From contig SBGX01000006.1 in the NCBI GenBank assembly GCA_006226425.1, positions 1 to 64,000 on the forward strand: 64,000 nucleotides of DNA, given 5' to 3'. Below the pieces are notes generated by a model. The model made no database searches. It saw only the letters and a list, made by a program, of their open reading frames with translations, and was not told the origin of the DNA. This document shows, piece after piece, positions 45,796-54,516 of this stretch; the first letter of the stretch is position 1; every line of letters begins with the position of its first letter. The translations under genes and the position numbers were made by a program. This DNA is from Bacteroidota bacterium (GTDB taxonomy: Bacteria; Bacteroidota; Bacteroidia; Flavobacteriales_D; Crocinitomicaceae).

Positions 45796-46620
45796 CTAGA
45801 AGAACAAGGATAATTTCAGCATCAATTGACTTTGCTTCGCTTCAATTCCTTTGAACTCCCGGATTCCGTTTTCAACTCGCACCAAAGTGAAGTTTCTTTG
45901 TCGGTCAGAACCCGTAATGGCTTCACGTGAGTGAATAGGTGTCAACCCATAATAGAATCCCAATTCAGCAATCAAGGTAGTTGATCCTGAGAAGTTCCAT
46001 TGTGCCCCCCCCGACAAACCAACAGAAGCTTTGAAGAAATTGATGTCTCCAGCTACTTTCATGTTTGTGTTAGACGTTGACGCTCCTCTTACAAGCGTGA
46101 TGGAGTCTGCAATATGTCCTTCGTCATTCGCGCGGCTAACTGCAGTTCTAAAGCTCAAGCGCGTTCCGAATTTCCCAAAGTACTGCAGATTTCCAAATGG
46201 TTTTGTCTTCAGCATCGCGTTAACCGGAATCGTCAGGTAATTCGCTTTCTGACTTCTCTCGGAAAGTTGAAAGAATGACTTATTCTTTTCAGACATATAT
46301 TCTTCCTTCTGAAAGATCTCTGTGTCATTGTAGTAATAATAAAGGGAATCTCCAGATTTTGTTTTATACTTAAAACGATCAAAATCGAACTCCAATCCTG
46401 TGTTTACAGCAAATGTACTGTTCACATTGTAGTTAATGTTAATTCCGAAAGTCAGGTCCGAACCTACTCCATTTCTTTCGACCAGGTTTGAAAGCGGCTT
46501 GTTAAAATTTAATCCGAAACCTGTTACCAGTCCGATCTGAAACTTTTTGTCAAAAGCTTCCTGTGCCGAAACGGAAGTGATCATTCCCAATCCGATTATT
46601 GCAAAAACGATTTTTTTCAT
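45796..46620 (-). CDS. Outer-membrane beta-barrel protein
   Basis: A 274-residue protein with a signal peptide ending at SVSAQ. The sequence has the strands of a small outer-membrane barrel (FQIGLVTGFGLNFNKPL, FAVNTGLEFDFDRFKYK, LNLSLFF-type end with terminal Phe). It resembles the broad PorT-type barrel family by style, but I cannot say it is the T9SS component PorT. It is co-transcribed with nadE and divergent from gldB. Confidence 0.78.
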   Translation of the reverse strand: MKKIVFAIIGLGMITSVSAQEAFDKKFQIGLVTGFGLNFNKPLSNLVERNGVGSDLTFGININYNVNSTFAVNTGLEFDFDRFKYKTKSGDSLYYYYNDTEIFQKEEYMSEKNKSFFQLSERSQKANYLTIPVNAMLKTKPFGNLQYFGKFGTRLSFRTAVSRANDEGHIADSITLVRGASTSNTNMKVAGDINFFKASVGLSGGAQWNFSGSTTLIAELGFYYGLTPIHSREAITGSDRQRNFTLVRVENGIREFKGIEAKQSQLMLKLSLFF

Positions 46621-46691
46621 GTTGAAACTATTTTATTCGTTTGTTGATATTCCCTTTCGCTCTGAAGCCCCGGGTTTATCTGATTTTTAAC

Positions 46692-46699
46692 TACTTTTG
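46692..46699 (+). promoter_or_regulatory. -7 box of gldB
   Basis: TACTTTTG matches TAnnTTTG and lies 21 bases before the chosen gldB ATG; it would put the start of transcription downstream of the alternative ATG at 46697. Confidence 0.5.
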
Positions 46700-46720
46700 A
46701 TAGCAAATGTAAGCTTTTTT

Positions 46721-47731
46721 ATGAATTTTAAAAACATTTTTTTACTCCTCTTTCTTTCCCTTTTCCTGTTCACCTGCTCCAAAAATCCTTTGGATGTGGA
46801 CCCTCCCCGGAAGGACCTGGGAATTGGTTTTATCCAACTTGATTCCATTCTCGTACATACAGAAACGACCCAATTAAAACCTGTCCTGGAAAAGCTTCCG
46901 CTCGAAAAAGGACAAATTCTCGATTATTTACTTGGTCACTGCCTGGTTGTCGGACAACTTAACGAAGCTGAAACAGTCAAGCGAATCCACGCCTTTCTCC
47001 ATGATCCCTACGTCAGCCGACTCGAAAAGCGAATCTCTGAAAAATTCCCTAAACTCGATGCTCACCAAAAGAAGATTGAGCAGGGTTTCCTTTATTTGAA
47101 TTACCACTTCCCAAAGAGAATCATCCCGAAACGGGTTGTATTCATGAATTCCTTCTTTGCCAGCAACGTCTTCTGCACAGAGAATGAAATTGGCGTCGGA
47201 TTGGAGCGCTACCTGGGGCCTGATTGCGATGTCATCCAGGAAATTCCGAATCAACAAATGTTTCAGTGGATCAAAGATGAAATGAAAGTAGAATTCCTGG
47301 AGCGAGACGTGCTTACCGGGTGGATTATGACTCATTATGTGGAAGAGGCGAACGAAAACCTGGCCGATGCAATGATTCGTTGGGGGAAAATCCTCTATTT
47401 ATGTGAGGCCTCTTTCCCGAAAGAAGCGAAAGAAAAAATTCTTCGCTACTCAGCAAAAGATTACAAATGGGCGCAGGACAACGAAACGGCCTTCTGGAAG
47501 TTTCTGGTCGAAGAAAAATTATTGTTCAAGAAGGATGAAAAACAACAATCCAATTTTTTGAATGATGCTCCTTTCACGATTGGATTACCTGAGAAAGGTC
47601 CAGCCAGACTCGGACAATTTCTGGGTTGGCGAATGATTCACCGTTTTATGGAAGAGCACGACGATTTATCGCTCGAACAACTTCTTTCTACGAAATACAC
47701 TCAGATTTTACAGGCTTATCGGATCGAATAG
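46721..47731 (+). CDS. gldB: Gliding motility lipoprotein GldB
   Basis: A 336-residue lipoprotein. The ATG at 46721 gives a good signal with lipobox LFTC (Cys 19); an ATG at 46697 overlaps the promoter box. The family pattern is visible: IGVGLERYLGPDC, MIRWGKILYL, NETAFWKFLVEEKLLF, FLNDAPFTIGLPEKGPARLG and GWRMIHRFM. GldB is needed for gliding in Flavobacterium johnsoniae; its biochemical function is unsettled. Its stop is only two bases from the stop of convergent dxs. Confidence 0.9.
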   Translation: MNFKNIFLLLFLSLFLFTCSKNPLDVDPPRKDLGIGFIQLDSILVHTETTQLKPVLEKLPLEKGQILDYLLGHCLVVGQLNEAETVKRIHAFLHDPYVSRLEKRISEKFPKLDAHQKKIEQGFLYLNYHFPKRIIPKRVVFMNSFFASNVFCTENEIGVGLERYLGPDCDVIQEIPNQQMFQWIKDEMKVEFLERDVLTGWIMTHYVEEANENLADAMIRWGKILYLCEASFPKEAKEKILRYSAKDYKWAQDNETAFWKFLVEEKLLFKKDEKQQSNFLNDAPFTIGLPEKGPARLGQFLGWRMIHRFMEEHDDLSLEQLLSTKYTQILQAYRIE

Positions 47732-47733
47732 CC

Positions 47734-49686
47734 TTAGCCAGCTTGCTCGCTGCGCACCTTTTTTTCCTCAAAGTTCAGCATTTTCTTTGCCTGTTCTTTG
47801 ATTCCGTTCTGGTCATACCCACAGTCTGCGTACAACTCTTTTTGCGTGCCATGATGAATATACTCGTCCGGGATTCCAAGTCTTTTGACTTCCGTACGAT
47901 ACCCGTGATCTGCCATGAACTCCAGAATAGCACTTCCCATTCCTCCCATCAGACAGCCGTCTTCAACGGTGATAATCTTATCAAACTTGTTAAATACCTC
48001 GTGCAATAAGACCTCATCCAGCGGTTTGACAAAACGCATGTCATAGTGGGCTGCTGAAATACCCAATTCTTTCAGGTCCTTCACAGCAGCTTGTGCGGTA
48101 TTTCCAATATGTCCAATGGTCAAAATAGCCAAATCTTCCCCGGAACTAACTTTGCGTCCTTTCCCCGGATTGATTTTCTTAAATGCTTTCTTCCACTCCA
48201 ACATGACTCCATTTCCTCTCGGATAGCGAATAGAATATGGTCCCTGGTCTTCTAGCTGGGCAGAATACATCATGTTCCGAAGCTCTTCTTCATTCATTGG
48301 TGCTGCCACGATCATGTTCGGAATGGAACGCATGTAGGCAAGGTCATAGGCTCCGTGGTGCGTTGCTCCATCAGCTCCTACCAGCCCACCTCTATCCAGA
48401 CAGAATACCACGTTCAGGTTTTGTAGGGCAACATCGTGCAATACCTGATCATAGGCGCGCTGCATGAATGAAGAGTAGATATTACAAAATGGAACCATTC
48501 CCTGTGTGGCTAAGCCTGCTGAAAATGTGACGGCATGCTGTTCTGCAATCCCAACATCAAAAGATCGGTCGGGCATGGCTTCCATCATAAAGGTCAAGGA
48601 ACAGCCTGTAGGCATGGCCGGTGTCACCCCCATAATCTTTGGGTTCTTCTCTGCCAGTTCTACAATCGTATGACCAAAAACATCTTGATATTTTGGTGGC
48701 TCTGGAGACTTTGGAACGACCTTAATGATCTCTCCCGTTTCTTTATTAAAAACTCCTGGAGCGTGCCATTGGGTAGGGTTCCCTTCTTCCGAAAACTTGT
48801 ACCCCTTTCCTTTTTGCGTAATGCAATGCAGCAATTTTGGTCCAGGAATGTCCTTCAAATCTTCTAGTACCTTCGTCAGTCCAACCACGTCATGTCCATC
48901 AACTGGCCCGAAATAGCGGAAGTTGAGGGACTCAAAAAGATTACTTTGTTTCAGCAGCGATCCTTTGAGTGCATGACTGATTTTAGATGCGATGGTCTGG
49001 GCATCCGGTCCGAATTTGGACACTTTTCCCAACAATTTCCATACTTCGCTTTTCACTTTGTTGTATGTATGCGAAGTGGTAATGTCTGTTAAATATTCTT
49101 TCAACGCCCCAACATTCGGGTCAATCGACATACAGTTGTCGTTCAGGATGACCAATAAATTGGCATCTTTCTCGAAGCCTGCGTGATTCAGTCCTTCAAA
49201 AGCAAGACCTGCAGTCATGGCTCCATCTCCAATCACCGCGATATGCTGTCTATCTTTTTCTCCTTTATAGTTGTTCGCGATCGCCATTCCGAGTGCTGCC
49301 GAAATGGATGTGGACGAGTGACCTACACCAAAGGCATCGTATTCACTCTCGGATCGTTTTGGAAATCCAGAGATTCCTCCTTTAATTCTGTTGGTATGAA
49401 AACGTTCTCTTCTTCCAGTAAGAATTTTGTGTCCATAAGCCTGATGTCCGACATCCCAAACCAACTGGTCATAAGGAGTGTCGAAGACATAGTGCAGCGC
49501 CACAGTCATCTCAACCACCCCCAGGCTTGCACCAAAGTGACTGTTTCCTATTTTCGAAATAACGTCGACAATATACGAACGCAATTCGTCCGCCACTTGC
49601 GGCAAATCCTCCTGATTAAATTTCTCCCTTAAATCTTTTGGAAATTCAATTTGATCTAGAAACGGTCCTGCTTGATACTTCGACAT
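47734..49686 (-). CDS. dxs: 1-deoxy-D-xylulose-5-phosphate synthase
   Basis: A 650-residue thiamine-diphosphate enzyme that joins pyruvate and glyceraldehyde-3-phosphate in the first step of the MEP isoprenoid pathway. The ATG at 49686 is chosen because the alternative at 49707 falls within the promoter's -7 box. Motifs: SHFGASLGVVEMTVALHYVF, VGHQAYGHKILTGR, the thiamine-binding GDGAMTAGLAFEGLN followed by NDN, FEALGFRYFGPVDGHD-like NFRYFGPVDGHD, FDVGIAEQHAVTFSAG and LDRGGLVGADGATHHG. Confidence 0.96.
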   Translation of the reverse strand: MSKYQAGPFLDQIEFPKDLREKFNQEDLPQVADELRSYIVDVISKIGNSHFGASLGVVEMTVALHYVFDTPYDQLVWDVGHQAYGHKILTGRRERFHTNRIKGGISGFPKRSESEYDAFGVGHSSTSISAALGMAIANNYKGEKDRQHIAVIGDGAMTAGLAFEGLNHAGFEKDANLLVILNDNCMSIDPNVGALKEYLTDITTSHTYNKVKSEVWKLLGKVSKFGPDAQTIASKISHALKGSLLKQSNLFESLNFRYFGPVDGHDVVGLTKVLEDLKDIPGPKLLHCITQKGKGYKFSEEGNPTQWHAPGVFNKETGEIIKVVPKSPEPPKYQDVFGHTIVELAEKNPKIMGVTPAMPTGCSLTFMMEAMPDRSFDVGIAEQHAVTFSAGLATQGMVPFCNIYSSFMQRAYDQVLHDVALQNLNVVFCLDRGGLVGADGATHHGAYDLAYMRSIPNMIVAAPMNEEELRNMMYSAQLEDQGPYSIRYPRGNGVMLEWKKAFKKINPGKGRKVSSGEDLAILTIGHIGNTAQAAVKDLKELGISAAHYDMRFVKPLDEVLLHEVFNKFDKIITVEDGCLMGGMGSAILEFMADHGYRTEVKRLGIPDEYIHHGTQKELYADCGYDQNGIKEQAKKMLNFEEKKVRSEQAG

Positions 49687-49704
49687 AACGTTAATCCGTA
49701 AATG

Positions 49705-49739
49705 CAAAGTTACGCATTTACCCTACATCACACAACAAA
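49705..49739 (-). promoter_or_regulatory. Promoter of dxs
   Basis: On the minus strand TAACTTTG (49705-49712) matches the -7 consensus. TTTG at 49736-49739, or GTTG spaced 20 bases, serves as the -33 element. The expected transcript starts near 49698, 12 bases before the dxs ATG. Confidence 0.6.
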
Positions 49740-49776
49740 TGAATTGCTAATTTGTTCAACAGTAGTTTGTTGTCAA

Positions 49777-50574
49777 CTAGGGATTGACAAAGCCTCCTCC
49801 CAGATAAGACTGGTATTCAAATCCGGTTCTGTCCACCACATTTTCAAAGGAAACCTTCACTTTTTTGTTCAGACATTCCTCTTGATTTGCCAACAAAAAG
49901 TAGGTGAATTGATCTGGTCGTTCAATCCGGACGGTTGTTGTGTATCCATCTTCTTCAGCTGAACCAAGTACCATATAGTTCACCGCCTGCACTTCCACAA
50001 ATCCCTGAAATAAGGTTTCAAATTCCTTTTCCTGATTCATGATTCTTTGAGCTCTTTCAACCGAAAGGGCCTGTGGTTTTACTCCAACAAATTGTTTGTC
50101 TTCGATCAACTCTTCGTACTCTGCTGTACGCTCCTTTGTTTTTTGGACCTTTCCGTCTTTGTAATATGAAATGCGTTCCACGAACATAGATTTTCCTCCT
50201 TTCACTTCTTCAAAATAGGCCCGTGTCGCAAATGGTTTGTCTCCTTTTAGATAATAGGAATTCAGACCATAACTTTTCCCGGGGCCATCATTGAACTCTT
50301 CATCAATTTTAATGATTCTTCCTTCGTTTGTCAGGTGGGCATGGGCCAAAATCATCGCCCCATCTTCCTTTGAATAACGAAATGAGGAAAGCAACTGCCC
50401 TTCACTGGCAATTTCTCTGTCTATCTCCAGCATCTCAGCATCGAATGCTGCTTCTCCATCCATTTTGACCGCTTTATACTTGCTTTCTGTTCCTTCCGTT
50501 TCAGTCTGTTCTGTGTTACAGGCAAACAACACTAAACATGCGAGTATTCCGGCTCCCCAATTTTTAAATTTCAT
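49777..50574 (-). CDS. Lipoprotein of unknown function
   Basis: A 265-residue lipoprotein; the ATG at 50574 gives a lipobox LFAC (Cys 19), and the longer reading from 50643 would cross a terminator. The mature part is charged, with alternating beta-like stretches (YKDGKVQKTKERTAEYEE, TTVRIERPDQFTYFLL). I recognise no family. It stands between dxs and a tiny lipoprotein gene, all on the minus strand, but a strong terminator separates it from the latter. Confidence 0.65.
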   Translation of the reverse strand: MKFKNWGAGILACLVLFACNTEQTETEGTESKYKAVKMDGEAAFDAEMLEIDREIASEGQLLSSFRYSKEDGAMILAHAHLTNEGRIIKIDEEFNDGPGKSYGLNSYYLKGDKPFATRAYFEEVKGGKSMFVERISYYKDGKVQKTKERTAEYEELIEDKQFVGVKPQALSVERAQRIMNQEKEFETLFQGFVEVQAVNYMVLGSAEEDGYTTTVRIERPDQFTYFLLANQEECLNKKVKVSFENVVDRTGFEYQSYLGGGFVNP

Positions 50575-50628
50575 ACTTTGCTTTCTTTTTCTTTTGTTCA
50601 AACAACTATTTGTCCTCCTTTTATGGGC

Positions 50629-50655
50629 AAAAAAAAAGGCCATTCAAAATGACCT
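50629..50655 (-). terminator. Terminator of the 46-residue lipoprotein gene
   Basis: On the minus strand AGGTCAT pairs with ATGGCCT (one G-U pair) around a TTTGA loop, followed by a nine-base T run. It lies about 30 bases beyond the small gene's stop. Confidence 0.82.
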
Positions 50656-50684
50656 GTTTCTTTGTACTTAAACCGTGACGAAGA

Positions 50685-50825
50685 CTACTTGGAAGCCAAA
50701 TCCGATTGTTCAACATTATCTACGCTTCCGTAGGCATCACAGTTCCCGCCTTTCGAACTTCCGCAAGCGGCCAAAATCATTGAGAAACAAGCCCCAGCAA
50801 CCGCCAAAATAAAAAGCTTTTTCAT
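50685..50825 (-). CDS. Small lipoprotein, 46 residues
   Basis: This short gene encodes MKKLFILAVAGACFSMILAA, then the lipobox Cys (about 21) and CGSSKGGNCDAYGSVDN, ending SDLASK. The lipobox LAAC is clear. A good -7 box lies 18 bases upstream and a strong terminator follows, so the gene is independently transcribed. Tiny lipoproteins with a Ser/Lys-rich start and a CDAY motif occur in other Bacteroidota by my recollection; the role is unknown. Confidence 0.78.
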   Translation of the reverse strand: MKKLFILAVAGACFSMILAACGSSKGGNCDAYGSVDNVEQSDLASK

Positions 50826-50843
50826 AATCTAATTTTATTTACC

Positions 50844-50851
50844 CAAAAGTA
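50844..50851 (-). promoter_or_regulatory. -7 box of the small lipoprotein gene
   Basis: On the minus strand TACTTTTG matches TAnnTTTG, 18 bases before the ATG. No clear -33 element is seen. Confidence 0.5.
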
Positions 50852-50940
50852 ATAATTATTTGCTTGAATCTAAAATTATTTATCCACAATGGTTTTGTTA
50901 GTTATAAAACATGTTATTTTGAATTTCGTTACACTTTAAC

Positions 50941-52638
50941 ATGGGACAACGCATTTTTCTTGTTTTTGCCTTTTTTCTATTGTACGGTGTTTCGCATGCA
51001 CAGGAGTTCTTTTCTCTGCACTTTTCTTCGGACAGCTATCAATCTGTTAAACGAAATGTCAGGCAAGAGTTTCCAGATAGTCTTTCCTTGTCCATCTACC
51101 TGAAAGAGTTTCGGACCCTGGCTGTAAAACAAGGGCATTTACTCGCTTCTTTTGATTCGCTAAAGATTTCTGGAAAGGAGTACACCGCCTATTTTTTTCT
51201 GGGACCCAAATTTCATTCGGCTGAAATCCGGCTGGATCCGGAACAACTTTATTTCCTTCGGAAAAACGGGCGTTTCTCCGAGCGTTTCTTCAGACAGGTT
51301 CCCTTACGTCCCGGGGAACTAAGTCGCGTCCTGAAGGCGGTTCATTCTTGTTATGAAAACAATGGATACCCTTTCTGTTCCGTGGCTTTCGATAGCGTCC
51401 AGTTTGAAGGCACCCATCTGCGAGCACGACTTAAAATCAGCCCCAGAAACTACATGAAAATCACTAAAATTCACCTGGTCGGGAACCCTGCCGTGTCCAA
51501 GTCGATGATCAGTTCGTTCCTCCAAATCCGGGAGGGAAAAACTTTTGATCAAAGTCGGATCAACAACATCTCCAATCGGATTGATCAACTCGGATTCGTA
51601 GAAGAAGCCCGGAAGTCCGAATTACTTTTTACCCCAGAAGGAGTAGAAATTTTTCTCTATCTCAAAGCGCGTCCTGTGAGCTTAATCAATGGGGTTATCG
51701 GGCTTCAACCAGAACCAATTACCAATAAACTCAATCTCACCGGTGAGTTCCGCTTAAAACTGGTAAACCTACTCAAGAAAGCAGAACTCTTTGACCTCAA
51801 CTGGCGAAGTATTCGGGCCCAAACACAGTCCCTGAACGCCCGCGTGCTCTGGCCCAATCTATTTCAGACTCCTTTCGGGGTGGACGCCGATTTTCACCTC
51901 TTTAAAAGAGATTCCAGCTTTTTAGAACTCAAAAGTAGTTTAGCCGTTCAGTATGCCTTGCGCAATGGAAGTTACGTTAAAATGCACTACCGAAGAATCA
52001 ATTCGGAAGTTCTTGCAGGAGGGAGCAATTCACCGGACTTTTCGAGTTTGAACACCACCCGCAGCGACTATTATGGTATCTCCTGGAACAAATTGGATCT
52101 CGACTACCTACCCAACCCCGGAAAAGGTTATATCATCGACGTAGAAAGCAGTATTGGATCACGCTTCGTGCAGGATAGTAGTGGAGGTGCCCGGGGATAC
52201 AGCCTGCGTTTTTCCCTGGACTTTGATTATTTCCTGCCCCTGTCCAGACGTCACATCATGCGCCTCTCAAATCATGGGGCTGTTTTTCTGGCTGACAATT
52301 ATTTTCAAAACGAGAACTTTCGCTTTGGCGGACTCAAAAGTCTCCGGGGTTTTCGGGAACAGGAACTGAGTGCCAATTCCTACAGTATTTTGACGGCAGA
52401 ATATCGTTTCCTGCTGGATCGAAATTCTCATTTGTTCGCCTTTTTTGATCAGGCCTGGTACGAAAATAAATCGGGAGCTTCCTTCTTAACTGATCTTCCT
52501 TTTGGCTTTGGGGCCGGTTTTACCTTTGGGACCAAGATTGGAAATTTCTCTCTTTCCTACGCACTTGGCAAACAATTTGACAATCCGATCCTGCTCCGGG
52601 ATGGAAAGGTGCACTTTGGATATATCAGTTACTTTTAG
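50941..52638 (+). CDS. BamA/TamA-like outer-membrane protein
   Basis: A 565-residue Omp85-type protein with a signal peptide ending at VSHAQ. The N-terminal half holds POTRA-like domains (KITKIHLVGNPAVSKSMISSFLQIREGKTFDQSRI), and the second half is the 16-strand barrel (LDLDYLPNPGKGYIIDVESSIGS, RFGGLKSLRGFREQELSANSYSILTAEYRF, which includes the conserved RGF/RGY-type loop, and a Phe-terminal strand). It is shorter than BamA, so it is a secondary family member that may insert or export some outer-membrane or surface protein. It is followed by rmuC. Confidence 0.85.
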   Translation: MGQRIFLVFAFFLLYGVSHAQEFFSLHFSSDSYQSVKRNVRQEFPDSLSLSIYLKEFRTLAVKQGHLLASFDSLKISGKEYTAYFFLGPKFHSAEIRLDPEQLYFLRKNGRFSERFFRQVPLRPGELSRVLKAVHSCYENNGYPFCSVAFDSVQFEGTHLRARLKISPRNYMKITKIHLVGNPAVSKSMISSFLQIREGKTFDQSRINNISNRIDQLGFVEEARKSELLFTPEGVEIFLYLKARPVSLINGVIGLQPEPITNKLNLTGEFRLKLVNLLKKAELFDLNWRSIRAQTQSLNARVLWPNLFQTPFGVDADFHLFKRDSSFLELKSSLAVQYALRNGSYVKMHYRRINSEVLAGGSNSPDFSSLNTTRSDYYGISWNKLDLDYLPNPGKGYIIDVESSIGSRFVQDSSGGARGYSLRFSLDFDYFLPLSRRHIMRLSNHGAVFLADNYFQNENFRFGGLKSLRGFREQELSANSYSILTAEYRFLLDRNSHLFAFFDQAWYENKSGASFLTDLPFGFGAGFTFGTKIGNFSLSYALGKQFDNPILLRDGKVHFGYISYF

Positions 52639-52666
52639 GAAGAGGGCTATTTAGTATGTATCTTTG
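52634..52666 (+). promoter_or_regulatory. Promoter of rmuC with almost no leader
   Basis: TATCTTTG (52659-52666) matches the -7 consensus and TTTA (52634-52637) lies 21 bases upstream. The rmuC ATG is at 52672, just five bases after the -7 box, where transcription itself should begin. Confidence 0.5.
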
Positions 52667-52671
52667 AATTC

Positions 52672-53925
52672 ATGGAACTTATTTTCTTAAGTGTTTTGAG
52701 CTTATTAGGCTTCGTGTTGGCCGTTTTTTTCTTCATGAAGGCAAGGCAACAACAGGATCAATCTGCTCTATCAGATGAGCGGGAGAAGTTGCTCCAAAAA
52801 CAGTTAGAAGAAGCCCGTAAGGAAAATGCTATTCTGGAAACGAAGCTCGAAATGCAGGAAAAACAACGCGTTTCGGACCTGGAACAACATCAAAAAGACG
52901 AAGCCACCTTAAAGGAACAACTGAATTTATTGGGACAGGAATTGGTCCACAAAAGCAGTCAGGTGCTTCGAAGCGAAAATCAGCAACAGCTCAACCAGGT
53001 TTTGCAACCCTTTAAAGAGAAACTGGAACTTTTTGAAAAAGAAGTGAAGAACGGACAGCTTAAAGAAAATGAGCATTTCACCCGACTTCAAACCATCATC
53101 AAAGGACTAAGCGAACAGCATCTCCAGATGCATAATACTGCTCAAAATTTGGCCGATGCCCTTCGTGGAGACCAAAAAATGCAGGGAGACTGGGGAGAAC
53201 TGGCCCTGGAGCGAATTTTGGAAAGCAGCGGCTTGCAACGCGGACTGGAATATGAAACCCAAAGTACCTTCAGGGATGAAAATGGCTCATTGCTGCGCCC
53301 GGACGTGTTGATCAAACTCCCGGAAAACAAATCCCTGATCATTGATTCAAAACTTTCCCTGGTTGCCTATGAACGATTTATCAACGAAGCGGACCCAGAA
53401 ACAAAAAAGAAACACCTGGAAGCTCATTTGCTTTCGGTAAAAACACATATTCGTCAATTGGGAGAAAAGAACTATAGTTCCTTGAAAACCATTGACACCC
53501 CCGAGTTTGTTTTGATGTTCATTCCTCTTGAATCTTCCTTTGCCCTGGCGATTAAAGAGGAGCCCAGTCTATACCAACTCGCCTGGGAAAAAAGAGTTGT
53601 CTTGGTCACCCCATCCACTTTGCTGGCAACCCTAAAGACCGTAGAGAGTATCTGGAAACAAGAACGACAAAATAGGCATGCTCTGGACATTGCCGATCAG
53701 GCCGGACGTTTGTACGACAAGTTTTGCGGATTCATTGCAGACATGGAAAGCATTGGAAAAAAGCAGGCTGATGCCCAAAAAGCCTATGACGACGCCATGA
53801 AAAAATTAAGTTCTGGTTCCGGTAATTTAGTTCGAAGCACGGAAAAGTTGGTTCAGTTAGGTGCACGGGCGAAAAAGCAATTGGACACACGTTTCTTTTT
53901 GGATGATCCTGATCAGGATGAATAA
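52672..53925 (+). CDS. rmuC: RmuC-family DNA recombination protein
   Basis: A 417-residue protein with an N-terminal membrane helix (about residues 2-22), a long coiled coil (about 30-150), then the RmuC domain: [59 protein letters not shown], and [12 protein letters not shown]. The domain belongs to the restriction-endonuclease-like nuclease fold, with RPDV and DSKLS at the expected active-site places. RmuC limits DNA inversions and may cut foreign or rearranging DNA. The plus-strand neighbours are unrelated in function. Confidence 0.93.
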   Translation: MELIFLSVLSLLGFVLAVFFFMKARQQQDQSALSDEREKLLQKQLEEARKENAILETKLEMQEKQRVSDLEQHQKDEATLKEQLNLLGQELVHKSSQVLRSENQQQLNQVLQPFKEKLELFEKEVKNGQLKENEHFTRLQTIIKGLSEQHLQMHNTAQNLADALRGDQKMQGDWGELALERILESSGLQRGLEYETQSTFRDENGSLLRPDVLIKLPENKSLIIDSKLSLVAYERFINEADPETKKKHLEAHLLSVKTHIRQLGEKNYSSLKTIDTPEFVLMFIPLESSFALAIKEEPSLYQLAWEKRVVLVTPSTLLATLKTVESIWKQERQNRHALDIADQAGRLYDKFCGFIADMESIGKKQADAQKAYDDAMKKLSSGSGNLVRSTEKLVQLGARAKKQLDTRFFLDDPDQDE

Positions 53926-53949
53926 GTGTTTTCCGAGCGAAAAATTATT

Positions 53950-53957
53950 TACATTTG
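53950..53957 (+). promoter_or_regulatory. -7 box of gcvH
   Basis: TACATTTG matches TAnnTTTG and lies 20 bases before the gcvH ATG; it supports that start over the longer reading from 53861. Confidence 0.5.
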
Positions 53958-53977
53958 TTCCCAAAATAGAAACTATT

Positions 53978-54355
53978 ATGAACATTCCGGCAGAACTAAA
54001 ATACACTAAAGATCACGAGTGGGTACGCGTTGAAGGTGATACTGCAATTGTTGGTATTACCGATTTTGCCCAAAGCGAATTGGGGGATATTGTTTACGTT
54101 GAAATCGAGACTGAAGGAGAAACCATTGACCAGGAAGAGGTTTTTGGATCCGTTGAAGCCGTTAAAACCGTATCGGATTTGTTTATGCCGGTAAGTGGTG
54201 AAATCACTCAGTTCAATGACCATTTGGAAAGTAATCCGGAAAAGGTAAACAGCGATCCATACGGAGAAGGTTGGATGATCAAAATTAAATTGAGCAATCC
54301 TTCCGAATTGGATGACCTGTTAAGTGCAGAGGCATACCAGGACCTGATTGGCTAA
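53978..54355 (+). CDS. gcvH: Glycine cleavage system H protein
   Basis: A 125-residue carrier that moves the aminomethyl arm from glycine decarboxylase (P) to the T protein by means of a lipoyl group. The lipoylation site is [13 protein letters not shown], with the modified Lys at about 63. The start [16 protein letters not shown] and the end [18 protein letters not shown] are standard. No other gcv gene is in the window. Confidence 0.95.
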   Translation: MNIPAELKYTKDHEWVRVEGDTAIVGITDFAQSELGDIVYVEIETEGETIDQEEVFGSVEAVKTVSDLFMPVSGEITQFNDHLESNPEKVNSDPYGEGWMIKIKLSNPSELDDLLSAEAYQDLIG

Positions 54356-54365
54356 TAATCAGCTT

Positions 54366-54384
54366 TGAACCTTTCATTGGTTCA
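54366..54384 (+). terminator. Possible terminator after gcvH
   Basis: TGAACC (54366-54371) pairs with GGTTCA (54379-54384) around a seven-base loop. There is no T run, so termination is uncertain. Confidence 0.3.
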
Positions 54385-54516
54385 GATGTACAGTTATTTA
54401 TCTTCCAATAGGTGTAAGTGGTCTTTTAAATTGATTGTTCACGGAGATACACTGATTGTTTGGAACGATATTTGATGATTATTTTAGTATATTAGCAACT
54501 TAAAACAAGGTACGTT

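Noticed and set aside
45796-46620. The nadE-linked barrel as the T9SS protein PorT
   Set aside because: The style fits the broad barrel family only; nothing specific to PorT can be seen without alignment.
53861-53977. An upstream start of gcvH
   Set aside because: The added residues overlap the end of rmuC and come before the -7 box; GcvH proteins start at the later Met.
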